From: a virus
Length of the DNA stretch: 64,000 bases
Virus record (IMG/VR): IMGVR_UViG_3300018412_000013
Coordinates: 41,334-105,333 of that record
Strand: one strand, 5' to 3'
Both the position numbers and the translations under genes were made by a program. This document shows, piece after piece, positions 51,677 to 60,130 of this stretch. Every line of letters starts with the position of its first letter. The stretch's first letter is position 1. The notes under the pieces are model-generated. The model saw nothing but the letters and a program-made list of their open reading frames with translations, made no database searches and had not been told where the DNA came from.

Positions 51677-53149
51677 ATGTCTAATTCCGTATTCGTCTTA
51701 AATGACGATAAAACGCCATTAATGCCGTGTAAACCGGCACGGGCGAGATTATTATTAAAACAAGGTAGGGCAGCAGTTTTCAGAAAGCAGCCCTTTACTA
51801 TCATTATGAAAGAACAGATAGAAAACCCTGTTCTTGAGAACATTGAGGTAAAGATAGACCCCGGTAGTAAAACCACCGGGATAGCGCTAGTAATGAATAC
51901 TAAACGTGGAGCTAGATGTATCTGGGGTGCCAACCTTAAGCACCGAGGTCAGCAGATACGTGATGCCTTATTGTCCCGCGCTCAAACGCGACGGGGGCGA
52001 CGCAGTCGTAAACTGCGCTACCGTAAGCCTCGATTTTTAAACCGAGTTAAATCTAAAGGGTGGTTGGCGCCCAGTATTTACACTCGAGTAGATAATACCC
52101 TCACTTGGGTTAACCGTCTTATGCGCTATTCGCCAGTGACGTCGGCAGTGGTTGAACTCGTTAAGTTTGATATGCAAAAGATGGAAAACCCGGAGATTGC
52201 AGGTAAGGCGTATCAGCGAGGAAGTCTCTTTAACTATGAAGTTAAAGAGTATTTACTGTATCGATATAACCACACCTGTCAGTATTGTTCTGGTGCATCT
52301 AAAGACCCCATTTTGGAGATTGAACATATTGTTCCTAGAGCATCAGGTGGTAGCAATCGACTGAGTAACCTGACACTCTCCTGTGCGACATGTAACCGAG
52401 AGAAAGGGAAACTGTCTTTGGCTGACTGGAAGGATAAATGTACCCACCGAAAAAACCCTATTGACATGAAGCGATTAAAAGGTATTGTTCGAGTGGGACA
52501 GAACATTAAGCCCGCACTGAAAGATGCGGCTGCCGTGAACGCTACTCGATATCGTCTAGTAGCTGAGCTGGACTATCTGGGACTACATACGGAAACCTCA
52601 GGAGGACACATTACCAAATATAATCGTAAGCAACAGGGTTATCCGAAGGACCATTGGATAGATGCTGCTTTAGTCGGAGAAAGGGGTTCTCACGTTCATA
52701 TCCCTCCGGAGTTACATCCTTTAATCATTAAAAAGGTAAAAGTTAATAACCGCCAGATGACAAAGCCTGACAAATATGGCTTCCCTCGAACGAAAGCTAA
52801 AGGTCCTTCCCGAGCTTTCGGTTTTAAGACAGGAGATATCGCGGCTTCCCCGTTTGGCGTGGGGAGGGTGGTCATCCGGACCTCGGGTACTTTTAACGTA
52901 TTAGGAAGAGATGTTAGCTGGAAGCGTTTAGTCCATCTCTCCTTTACTGACGGTTACGAATATGTGGACCAACGCATCGTCAAGATGATTGTTGATAAGC
53001 ATACTGTAATTAAAGAGGTGTTTGAGAGAGTCATATCAAAAACATTAATTGACGCCGATTCCCTTCTCATAGAAGGTACATTGAATCGTAAAGTAGTTCA
53101 TGGTATCCGTAGGGACAGTAAAACTAGAGACCATACTAAACTATATTAA
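51677..53149 (+). CDS. iscB: IscB RNA-guided nuclease, copy 2
   Basis: 490 aa. Same order as copy 1: PLMP domain, RuvC-I IDPGSKTTGIAL (Asp61), basic bridge (RRGRRSRKLRYRK), YEVKEYLL, HNH CQYC...EIEHIVPRASGG...CATC, RuvC-III GYPKDHWIDAALVG, C-terminal domain with KAKGPSRAFGFKTGD. The first 70 residues are nearly identical to copy 1 at the DNA level, the rest much less so. Complete; no frameshift. Confidence 0.92.
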   Translation: MSNSVFVLNDDKTPLMPCKPARARLLLKQGRAAVFRKQPFTIIMKEQIENPVLENIEVKIDPGSKTTGIALVMNTKRGARCIWGANLKHRGQQIRDALLSRAQTRRGRRSRKLRYRKPRFLNRVKSKGWLAPSIYTRVDNTLTWVNRLMRYSPVTSAVVELVKFDMQKMENPEIAGKAYQRGSLFNYEVKEYLLYRYNHTCQYCSGASKDPILEIEHIVPRASGGSNRLSNLTLSCATCNREKGKLSLADWKDKCTHRKNPIDMKRLKGIVRVGQNIKPALKDAAAVNATRYRLVAELDYLGLHTETSGGHITKYNRKQQGYPKDHWIDAALVGERGSHVHIPPELHPLIIKKVKVNNRQMTKPDKYGFPRTKAKGPSRAFGFKTGDIAASPFGVGRVVIRTSGTFNVLGRDVSWKRLVHLSFTDGYEYVDQRIVKMIVDKHTVIKEVFERVISKTLIDADSLLIEGTLNRKVVHGIRRDSKTRDHTKLY

Positions 53150-53165
53150 TCATAAGGAGTAAACG

Positions 53166-53942
53166 ATGACTCCACGTACCGTAGGAGAAAAGTTAGCGTT
53201 TTCAGTAGGGACAGCTATCCCTTTAGAGGAACACGTTGTTTCAGATGGGTATAAAGCCGACGCTATTCTGTTAAACGTGAAAACGTTATTTAGAAACTTC
53301 TGGGGGGCGTGGCCAAATACCGACCGTCCTCCAGTACAGCAAATGTTTGAGCTTTTTGTAGAAGAAGTTAGAGACATTATGGCACTGTGTCAAACGATGG
53401 GAATAACACCTGTCCTATATCACTTGACTTATGCCTCACTGAGCAATCGTTATCCGAATGCTACGTTAGTAGTTCCTAAGACCGATAACCAGAAGGCCTA
53501 TGCCAGCGCCGAAGCAGCTATGATGAAGGTAGCCATTAGTCAGTTCCCAGAAATGGTAAAGAGCGATTTAACATTACCGTCTTTTAACGGAAACGTTTAT
53601 CTGTTAAGTTCATACCCAGTAGACTTACTTAATGCGCATCGCTATGTATCGTTAAAGTTACTCGAGAGCCATACGGGGAATGTGAAAGGACGCGCTGAGT
53701 GGTTTAGTAAACTCAGTAACGCTCCTGAACTACAACACCTTCCATTTAACCATTTCATGTTACAGGTATTTGGTGACCGGGCTACTCAGTTTGTAGGCCA
53801 ATCCCAGAAGATAAAGAAAGCCGTCATTAAACTAGCACTTTCTCGTAACTGGAATCAGTCTACTACCCTTACCCGTATACGTGAAAATCTCACATCGATT
53901 GAAGACAGTGACTTGCGCAAACAGTGCCTGTCATTTGTCTAA
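53166..53942 (+). CDS. Hypothetical protein, 258 aa
   Basis: MTPRTVGEKLAFSVGTAIPL; soluble, helical C-terminal half, no enzyme motif. Ribosome site AAGGAG lies after IscB copy 2. Followed 20 bases later by another gene, so an operon. Unknown function; the phosphoesterase and it were probably adjacent before the element arrived. Confidence 0.65.
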   Translation: MTPRTVGEKLAFSVGTAIPLEEHVVSDGYKADAILLNVKTLFRNFWGAWPNTDRPPVQQMFELFVEEVRDIMALCQTMGITPVLYHLTYASLSNRYPNATLVVPKTDNQKAYASAEAAMMKVAISQFPEMVKSDLTLPSFNGNVYLLSSYPVDLLNAHRYVSLKLLESHTGNVKGRAEWFSKLSNAPELQHLPFNHFMLQVFGDRATQFVGQSQKIKKAVIKLALSRNWNQSTTLTRIRENLTSIEDSDLRKQCLSFV

Positions 53943-53962
53943 CCCGACAATAAGGATACCCT

Positions 53963-54649
53963 ATGACAGGCTATGTAAAAACCCCACTGAGTCATCGTAA
54001 GCTGGCACTTCGAGGTGTTCCCTACTCCGAAGACAGTTATAAGGCACCGCAGTTTGTACCCGACATGTTCGCTGGTAACCCGCAGTTAGTTGCCTGGGCA
54101 GAGTTTCCAGAAGAAAAAGACAAAGTCGATAGCCGCACTGGAAAGTCCATGTGGAAGGTACCCATTAAGGCCTCTACAAGCTGGCCTAGACTGCGCAGCT
54201 TATTGATGGACATAAAGTCATTGATTGGTAACAGTGACCCCGTAGTGAGACGCGTAGAGACCCTTACACTACCACCGGACGAAAGCGGTGAAGGAGTAGG
54301 CACTGGACGAGTGCATCAGGCCTACATCTATTATGGCCGAGCCAAATCTGGGCACTTGTTCATTGCTCTAGAAAACGCAGACCGACCACGATGTACTTTC
54401 TTGTTTGAAGAAGACAGTTGGCATAATTACCAAAGTAAAGAAGACAGTCAGCAGGCTGCCTCTGTACGTTCGGATAATGTGGCGCTGGGGTATATTGATA
54501 CGCTTATCGATACATACCAGTGGGTCTTTACTAACAAGTATGACCCTGACTTCGTTCCAAAACGAAAACCACGCATTCCGCCAAACCCTGTGTACGAAGA
54601 GCAACCTAAAACGGAAACGACTCCTGTTGTAACAGAAGGCTGGGAATAA
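53963..54649 (+). CDS. Hypothetical protein, 228 aa
   Basis: MTGYVKTPLSHRKLALRGVP; beta-rich centre (YIYYGRAKSGHLFIALENA) and a Pro/Glu/Thr disordered tail (KRKPRIPPNPVYEEQPKTET). No motif recognised. Terminator follows. Confidence 0.65.
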   Translation: MTGYVKTPLSHRKLALRGVPYSEDSYKAPQFVPDMFAGNPQLVAWAEFPEEKDKVDSRTGKSMWKVPIKASTSWPRLRSLLMDIKSLIGNSDPVVRRVETLTLPPDESGEGVGTGRVHQAYIYYGRAKSGHLFIALENADRPRCTFLFEEDSWHNYQSKEDSQQAASVRSDNVALGYIDTLIDTYQWVFTNKYDPDFVPKRKPRIPPNPVYEEQPKTETTPVVTEGWE

Positions 54650-54660
54650 AGCGATCATTA

Positions 54661-54697
54661 GCTACGTCCTTTTAAAGGACGTAGCTATCCTTCTTTT
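54661..54697 (+). terminator. Terminator with perfect stem
   Basis: GCTACGTCCTTT pairs with AAAGGACGTAGC around a single T, then TATCCTTCTTTTGCC. Confidence 0.75.
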
Positions 54698-54749
54698 GCC
54701 TTATTTAACGAGGCGCGTGAATTCTCTGGAAGGTGGCTATTTTCAGCCA

Positions 54750-54777
54750 TTTTTAAAACCTATATTACTCTTATGTA
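54750..54777 (+). promoter_or_regulatory. Candidate phage promoter
   Basis: TTTTAAAACCTATATTACTC followed by TTATG: exact core, 35 bases upstream of the next start. Confidence 0.65.
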
Positions 54778-54805
54778 TACCCACTATTAACATTAGGAGA
54801 ACACC

Positions 54806-56245
54806 ATGTCTTTAGCCATATCTATCATACCCGCCACTAAGCGGCTATCGACTTCCTATAAAGGAAAGGAGATTACGTGGCAGTATAGCGTATGGGGACG
54901 GTTAAACACTGAGCCAACCGAGCGTATTTTCGGTGCGACCAACGACTATCTGGCAACTCTACCCGAAGCCGTTCAAGATGACCTATGGGCGTGTTACGAA
55001 GAAGCCAATGATTTATTACTGTCTATTGGTAACTTAAAAACCTTAGAGTCTGACTTGATTACTATTGTTAACCGTATGTCACAACATTTTGATTTTGACC
55101 ATCTGCTTAACTGGGCAGTTACCAAAGGTAATATTCTACCAGACACTAATATTGAAGAGCGCAACAACACGACTAACCCTGACTCAATGCACTATGTTCG
55201 CCAAGACGCTCATGAAATGGCGGTGTTCTGCGTACTGGTAAAACTCATTACGCCAATCTGGGGACCATACATCAACCATGTTAAAGACGAAGTAGGCAAT
55301 CTACAAAAAGAACGTATTGCTGCGCGTATCTTTGCAAAGTCTGCGTTTTCTGAAATGCGCCCATATGTACGCATTCAAGATTACCTAACCATACTTGCAG
55401 AAGTCAAAACCAAAAACATCAATACAGCAATGATGTATGGCCTGCCAAAAACAGACCTAGACAGTTTCCTGATGGGGTTAACACTGACTCGTCGTTTTAC
55501 GGTTATCCCGCTGCGTGCAAAGGGACAGCCGTCAATTGTAGCCTATGTCTTTAAGTTCCTAGAAGACAAAATCACGCAATTAGGAAACGGACCATATCGT
55601 GACAAGTTCCCATTAGGACAAGGGACATCACAGGAATCCGACAGCTTTGCTGACCAGTACCGTATCTCTCAAGATGTATCGGACATGATACCGATTGAGA
55701 TAGAGTACTATTTGGAAGATGTTCCTCGTATCTGTGAAACCATGGGACTCGATGAAACAGGCCTAGAAGACGTCGTAGCACTGCGCCGTGCTCTAAAGGA
55801 AAACAAACGTTTTAAAATTATTGACGTTATCCATGAAGTGATTCCGGCGTTAGTGTTTAGACACGTTGTCTCACCTGCCCTGCATCGTCATCTATGCCGT
55901 GACGCACGATTAACCTTAATCGCCGTTACTGCGGTATACTGCCATGTACGTGGCTTAACAGATATCACTCGACTGCTTACGGCAGTTAAACAACCATTAG
56001 ACCTTACTGAAATGGAGATGGGGACTCAAAATGGTCAACAGTTACGTCGGATGAGTAAAGAACTTGAAGATGCACTTAATGACCGCTACCCACATCGACA
56101 ACCCAGTGATTTAAGAAACGGCACTAACCCAGGCCGTAACATAATCGAAGAAATCGTCAAATTCATTAATGCCCATGACTGGCTAGGTTTAGACGATGTC
56201 TCTGAAATTCGTAACTCTTTAGCTACACTCTTTATTGAAAAGTAA
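54806..56245 (+). CDS. Hypothetical 479-aa protein, candidate fifth nvRNAP subunit
   Basis: Soluble, helical 479-aa protein (MSLAISIIPATKRLSTSYKG), no enzyme motif. In phiKZ a promoter-recognising fifth subunit (gp68) lies a few genes ahead of the intron-bearing beta gene; size and order here fit. Sequence identity cannot be judged by eye. Has its own promoter motif and starts a three-gene unit. Confidence 0.45.
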   Translation: MSLAISIIPATKRLSTSYKGKEITWQYSVWGRLNTEPTERIFGATNDYLATLPEAVQDDLWACYEEANDLLLSIGNLKTLESDLITIVNRMSQHFDFDHLLNWAVTKGNILPDTNIEERNNTTNPDSMHYVRQDAHEMAVFCVLVKLITPIWGPYINHVKDEVGNLQKERIAARIFAKSAFSEMRPYVRIQDYLTILAEVKTKNINTAMMYGLPKTDLDSFLMGLTLTRRFTVIPLRAKGQPSIVAYVFKFLEDKITQLGNGPYRDKFPLGQGTSQESDSFADQYRISQDVSDMIPIEIEYYLEDVPRICETMGLDETGLEDVVALRRALKENKRFKIIDVIHEVIPALVFRHVVSPALHRHLCRDARLTLIAVTAVYCHVRGLTDITRLLTAVKQPLDLTEMEMGTQNGQQLRRMSKELEDALNDRYPHRQPSDLRNGTNPGRNIIEEIVKFINAHDWLGLDDVSEIRNSLATLFIEK

Positions 56246-56275
56246 TCCACCATACACTCTTAGGAGAACAACACG

Positions 56276-57772
56276 ATGTATCACCAAAACCCATTAACTG
56301 AAGGCATCCAAGCAGCAAACTCTATTCAAGTAGACGTTGTTAAGGCATTCTTCATTGCGGTACCTGGAGAACACCCGATGCATTACCGTCCAATGGTGAT
56401 GACCTTCGATGATAACAGTTTCCGTCAGATGCGAGATATTACTGCCAATGGTTTAACCCTAGACCATGCGGCACTTCGTCAAGTCTCACGTAACATTATT
56501 TCGCAATCACGTCAGTCCCAAGGCGTAATCGGTATCGATAACGGATGGGGCACTCAGCGCTTTGCATTCTATATCCTTTTCCGCATTACTACACCCGCTC
56601 GTACGTCAGATGAGATTTTAACAGGTTATACCGACCATTTAGGTATGTCTGAACTAAATGGCCCATCATCACGTGTATGGGACCAGAACATGACATTGTC
56701 TATTAATAGCCATATGCGTGTTCATACTACGGAAACCTATGGTACACATGGCAGTCAGTTAGTTTATGCCGGCCGTGACGTCAATCAGGTCTTACGCCCT
56801 ACTTACGTCCAGCTCAATGACCAGCCGATTAATATGACTGAGTCATCCATTGCAATGCGCCCAGTGGACACGTTGCATCGTTTACAAGTTGAAAAGATGG
56901 GAGGTGCTGACACGGTACATGACGTTCGCGGACGAATTGCTATCGGCGATGGTTCTTACGGCGTATCTAGCTCACGTAAAAACGAATTATCTTCCCAGTA
57001 TCTGTCTAAGATTCTACAGTCGTACTCAAACGCTCACCGTCAAACCAACGGTATGGGAGGTGAAGTTATGACTACGGGTACAGCGGCATCCTATGCTCGT
57101 GAGATATCTCTAGATAGCTCAGTACTGTTCCGCCATCTAGGACAGTACAGTTCGTATGCTCATGCTGGCTACCTAACCTTTGGTGAGCTAGTTCGCATGT
57201 TCCCGTATGTCGAGCAAAACATCCAAGTAGTTATGCCTGGACGCGGCTCAATCGTGAGCAACGCCGAAGATACACATGGCTGGGGTGCCCCTGATGAAAT
57301 CACTAACGTGGCACATGCCCTGTCACATACTATCCCGGCTATACTCTCAGACTGCTTAGCAGTTAGCTCAACCTTTACTATTCATAACCGTACCATTAAT
57401 GGTCAGCCAGACATTGCGGTAGAAGCACTCCAACCTATGTTTGACAGTGTTGCGGATGAGCGCATTTATCCTGCGTTTTGTGAGAGTATCCTAAATGACG
57501 TTATTCCGGAACTCTTCCCATATAACGAAACCGACTTCCTTATCCAGATGCGCTGCTCGCTTTTTGGCTCATCACGTATCGAAGTTAGTATTAACGGTTC
57601 TCCACTGACACCCTATACTGCACCTAACTATGCCGATGGTTTAACTGCCTCGTCTATTGGTGCTAACGACGCACAGCTTGCTGACACGGCTATTAAAACC
57701 GGTGGCATGTTAGACGCTGTGTTCTCAAATGCCATTGACCCTGGTTTAGCGACACGCCAGTACACGTACTAA
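56276..57772 (+). CDS. Hypothetical 498-aa protein (phiKZ gp69 position)
   Basis: Soluble, beta-rich protein (MYHQNPLTEGIQAANSIQVD) with Gly/Ser loops and no recognised catalytic site. By gene order it corresponds to the phiKZ gene between gp68 and gp70, which I recall being linked to protein import into the phage nucleus. Treat that as a hypothesis. 30 bases after the previous gene, AGGAGAAC ribosome site. Confidence 0.5.
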   Translation: MYHQNPLTEGIQAANSIQVDVVKAFFIAVPGEHPMHYRPMVMTFDDNSFRQMRDITANGLTLDHAALRQVSRNIISQSRQSQGVIGIDNGWGTQRFAFYILFRITTPARTSDEILTGYTDHLGMSELNGPSSRVWDQNMTLSINSHMRVHTTETYGTHGSQLVYAGRDVNQVLRPTYVQLNDQPINMTESSIAMRPVDTLHRLQVEKMGGADTVHDVRGRIAIGDGSYGVSSSRKNELSSQYLSKILQSYSNAHRQTNGMGGEVMTTGTAASYAREISLDSSVLFRHLGQYSSYAHAGYLTFGELVRMFPYVEQNIQVVMPGRGSIVSNAEDTHGWGAPDEITNVAHALSHTIPAILSDCLAVSSTFTIHNRTINGQPDIAVEALQPMFDSVADERIYPAFCESILNDVIPELFPYNETDFLIQMRCSLFGSSRIEVSINGSPLTPYTAPNYADGLTASSIGANDAQLADTAIKTGGMLDAVFSNAIDPGLATRQYTY

Positions 57773-57829
57773 TTACTATTTTAACTTAAATGGATGGGGT
57801 AGAGATACCTGCCCCATCAGGAGAAGACA

Positions 57830-59608
57830 ATGAAACTATCTGACCTATATCTAGCATTAGCCGCGGCACTGGACGTGTTCCCTAACGAAGAAACCAAGTA
57901 CCTGTGTGCGAACTATGGTGAAGAAATCGTACCGATTACAGTACCTGTTGTACGCAATGGTCAAACCGTAAACCTGCCAGTTATTATTCCTGACGATGAA
58001 GTCATGAAGGTGGAAGAAGACGGTACAACCATTAAGTTCCATCCATATGCCGAAAGTCCATTCGGTGGTCAAAGCGAAATGTTAAATCGCTTAATCATCC
58101 TTGCAGGTGGTAAACTATGTACTACTGTTATCAGTCTGGTAAGTCAGCTCATTAACCTATCGGTTAACTACGAAGAGTTCGACAAGTACAGCAACAAAAC
58201 CATGCAGCTTATCGGTAAGTTACCTCCTGTGAAGAAAGACAAGTCGCGTGAGAAAATCCTAGAGTATGCCAATAAAGTTATGCGTGCTAACACCGCCATT
58301 GCAGGCCAGCATCCATTGCTGCGTATTAACGTAGGTCGTCGTGAGCGCAGTGACATTAAAGCACTGCGTTGGTGTGAGCTTTCATTGCCTGTACTAAAAG
58401 ACGATGGCGATATGCGTATCTTTGGTGTTAAAGCACCTTCTAAGTTAGCATACGATACCGTTTACGGTGCATTTGCAACCGTACTAGGGCATGACAGTTT
58501 AACTGAAGACAACAAAGTCTTTCTAAACGGTTCCCTATCGCAAACTGCACCATACTTTCAGGCGCTATTAAAGACACTGAAAGAAGCGACAGAACACTTT
58601 AACCATGTCCTGTCACAAATGGGCCGTCAAGGCGATAAGTCTGCAAAACTTAATACGGACTGGTTTGGTTTACTGGATGACCCTGATACTCTAGTAAAAG
58701 AAATCCCAGTACCATTTGAAGGTAACGTAGGCAAAGCCGATGGTAAGTCTGCATCTATTGCAGTAGCCGAAGGCACTCAAGCCCCTAAACCTGCAGCAAT
58801 TAATATGGAACTGAGTTCCAAAGCTAAAGCACCGGCGCCTGTTACACAATCGGTTGCTCAGACGACCACTATCGACCATAAGGATACCATGAACACTATG
58901 CGCAAACAGACTATGTCCGCGTTACACAAAACCAATGCCAGTGCCGCTAGCACTTCTATGCGTAAACAGCCAGCACAATCTGCTGTACGTGATGAAGCGC
59001 CTGTGGAGGTGGCCGAGACGGCAAAAAAGCCTCAACTGGAAATTGGAACCCGTTCTCGGGAAGTAGCTTCCGCAAATAACCAGTTGCAGATAGGTGCACG
59101 TGTTCGTGAAACGCAAGTACACGATGCTTTAGGTGAACCAGTGTTTACACGTAACGGTCAGCCACTGATGATGCCTTCTACGGATAAAATCCATAAGGAG
59201 CTTTTCATCATTGCACGTGAACCTAATGGTACGATTGCATGGAATGGGGATGTTCCTCACTTAGACCCAATCACACGTATCGAAGTCGACCGTCTAAAGC
59301 AACAGCGTCAAGGTAACGGTGCGTATGGTGCAGGTCCTGCTCGTATGGGCTACCAACCTCAACCGGCCGCCTTTGCAAACCCTAATGACCCACGCAATCG
59401 CTATCAACTAGCTGCGCCTCCGGCTCAGCCTGGCTATGGTCAGCCAGCGGCTCCTGGATACGGTCAACCTGGTTATGGTCAGCCCGGTTATGGACAACCT
59501 GCAGCACCAGTCTATGGAACCGCACCGGCCTATGGCACGGCTCCTGGGTATGGTTATACATCACAGCCAATCGTCCAGGGTACAGGCTATGCAGGACGTG
59601 TAAGATAA
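57830..59608 (+). CDS. 592-aa protein with Pro/Gly/Tyr disordered tail
   Basis: Folded N-terminal region (about 1-290) with RRERSDIKALRWCELSL and basic surface patches; a low-complexity Ala/Thr/Lys/Gln linker (about 320-440); a short domain (FIIAREPNGTIAWNGDVPHL); then a C-terminal tail of YGQP repeats. Disordered PGYGQ tails favour RNA binding or condensation. By order this is the phiKZ gp70 position, and the shape suits a nuclear-shell RNA-binding protein such as ChmC. Unproven. Confidence 0.55.
   Translation: MKLSDLYLALAAALDVFPNEETKYLCANYGEEIVPITVPVVRNGQTVNLPVIIPDDEVMKVEEDGTTIKFHPYAESPFGGQSEMLNRLIILAGGKLCTTVISLVSQLINLSVNYEEFDKYSNKTMQLIGKLPPVKKDKSREKILEYANKVMRANTAIAGQHPLLRINVGRRERSDIKALRWCELSLPVLKDDGDMRIFGVKAPSKLAYDTVYGAFATVLGHDSLTEDNKVFLNGSLSQTAPYFQALLKTLKEATEHFNHVLSQMGRQGDKSAKLNTDWFGLLDDPDTLVKEIPVPFEGNVGKADGKSASIAVAEGTQAPKPAAINMELSSKAKAPAPVTQSVAQTTTIDHKDTMNTMRKQTMSALHKTNASAASTSMRKQPAQSAVRDEAPVEVAETAKKPQLEIGTRSREVASANNQLQIGARVRETQVHDALGEPVFTRNGQPLMMPSTDKIHKELFIIAREPNGTIAWNGDVPHLDPITRIEVDRLKQQRQGNGAYGAGPARMGYQPQPAAFANPNDPRNRYQLAAPPAQPGYGQPAAPGYGQPGYGQPGYGQPAAPVYGTAPAYGTAPGYGYTSQPIVQGTGYAGRVR
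59425..59560 (+). repeat. Tandem YGQPG-coding repeat
   Basis: Repeats of about 15 bases such as GGTTATGGTCAGCC and GGTTATGGACAACC encode PGYGQP units, with a related AYGTAPGYG block after. Synonymous changes between units show they are kept at the protein level. Confidence 0.75.
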
Positions 59609-59619
59609 AATAGAGTTTA

Positions 59620-59655
59620 TTAACCCACAGACGTAATGGTCTGTGGGTTAATATT
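59620..59655. terminator. Bidirectional terminator
   Basis: TTAACCCACAGAC pairs perfectly with GTCTGTGGGTTAA around GTAATG, between converging genes. Confidence 0.7.
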
Positions 59656-59682
59656 AATTGTCTCTATAAATTTTTCTTTTTC

Positions 59683-60027
59683 TTAGCGTAAACTATTTTT
59701 GTATCGCTGTAACAAGGTATCGAGATAACTTAGACTAGGGAGTAAAAAGGAAGTCTTAACCCCGTTATAGGCAGAAGGATGTGTTAACCCATTTAACCGA
59801 GCAATGACCCAATGATAGTCTTCACGCACCCCACGTGATATTAGCCATCCGCCTAAGTCACCTCTATATTTTAAATTATCATTTCGGTCCATTATTACCG
59901 TGGTGGTATTAGAGTGACTAGCGATAACTTTTAGTTGTGCCTCTATGGCATTTCTAAAACCTTGAGAGTTAAACCCATCTACGTCCTCATCCACGGTAGG
60001 GATGAGCTTATTTAAAGAAAATGTCAT
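59683..60027 (-). CDS. Hypothetical protein, 114 aa
   Basis: ATG at 60027 is behind AAAGGGGCAATT on the minus strand; longer forms would run through the plus-strand promoter and are rejected. MTFSLNKLIPTVDEDVDGFN; soluble, with NTTTVIMDRNDNLKYRGDLGG. Divergent from the beta gene. Unknown function. Confidence 0.6.
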   Translation of the reverse strand: MTFSLNKLIPTVDEDVDGFNSQGFRNAIEAQLKVIASHSNTTTVIMDRNDNLKYRGDLGGWLISRGVREDYHWVIARLNGLTHPSAYNGVKTSFLLPSLSYLDTLLQRYKNSLR

Positions 60028-60044
60028 AATTGCCCCTTTACCAT

Positions 60045-60071
60045 AAATAAAACCTATATTATCTTTTATGA
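60045..60071 (+). promoter_or_regulatory. Candidate promoter of the beta gene
   Basis: AATAAAACCTATATTATC followed by TTTTATG. The beta start codon is at 60131, leaving a leader of about 60 bases. Confidence 0.65.
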
Positions 60072-60130
60072 ATGCGTTGATAGTAACGCATGGTGTTCTA
60101 AAAGATTCACAACAGCACAAGGAGAAACCA

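Noticed and set aside
48339-53149. IscB copies as TnpB or as plain HNH homing endonucleases
   Set aside because: The N-terminal PLMP motif, split RuvC with inserted HNH, and upstream rather than downstream RNA are diagnostic of IscB.
60068-60130. ATG start for the beta subunit at 60068
   Set aside because: Falls at the promoter motif, leaving no leader; GTG 60131 has AAGGAG at ideal spacing.
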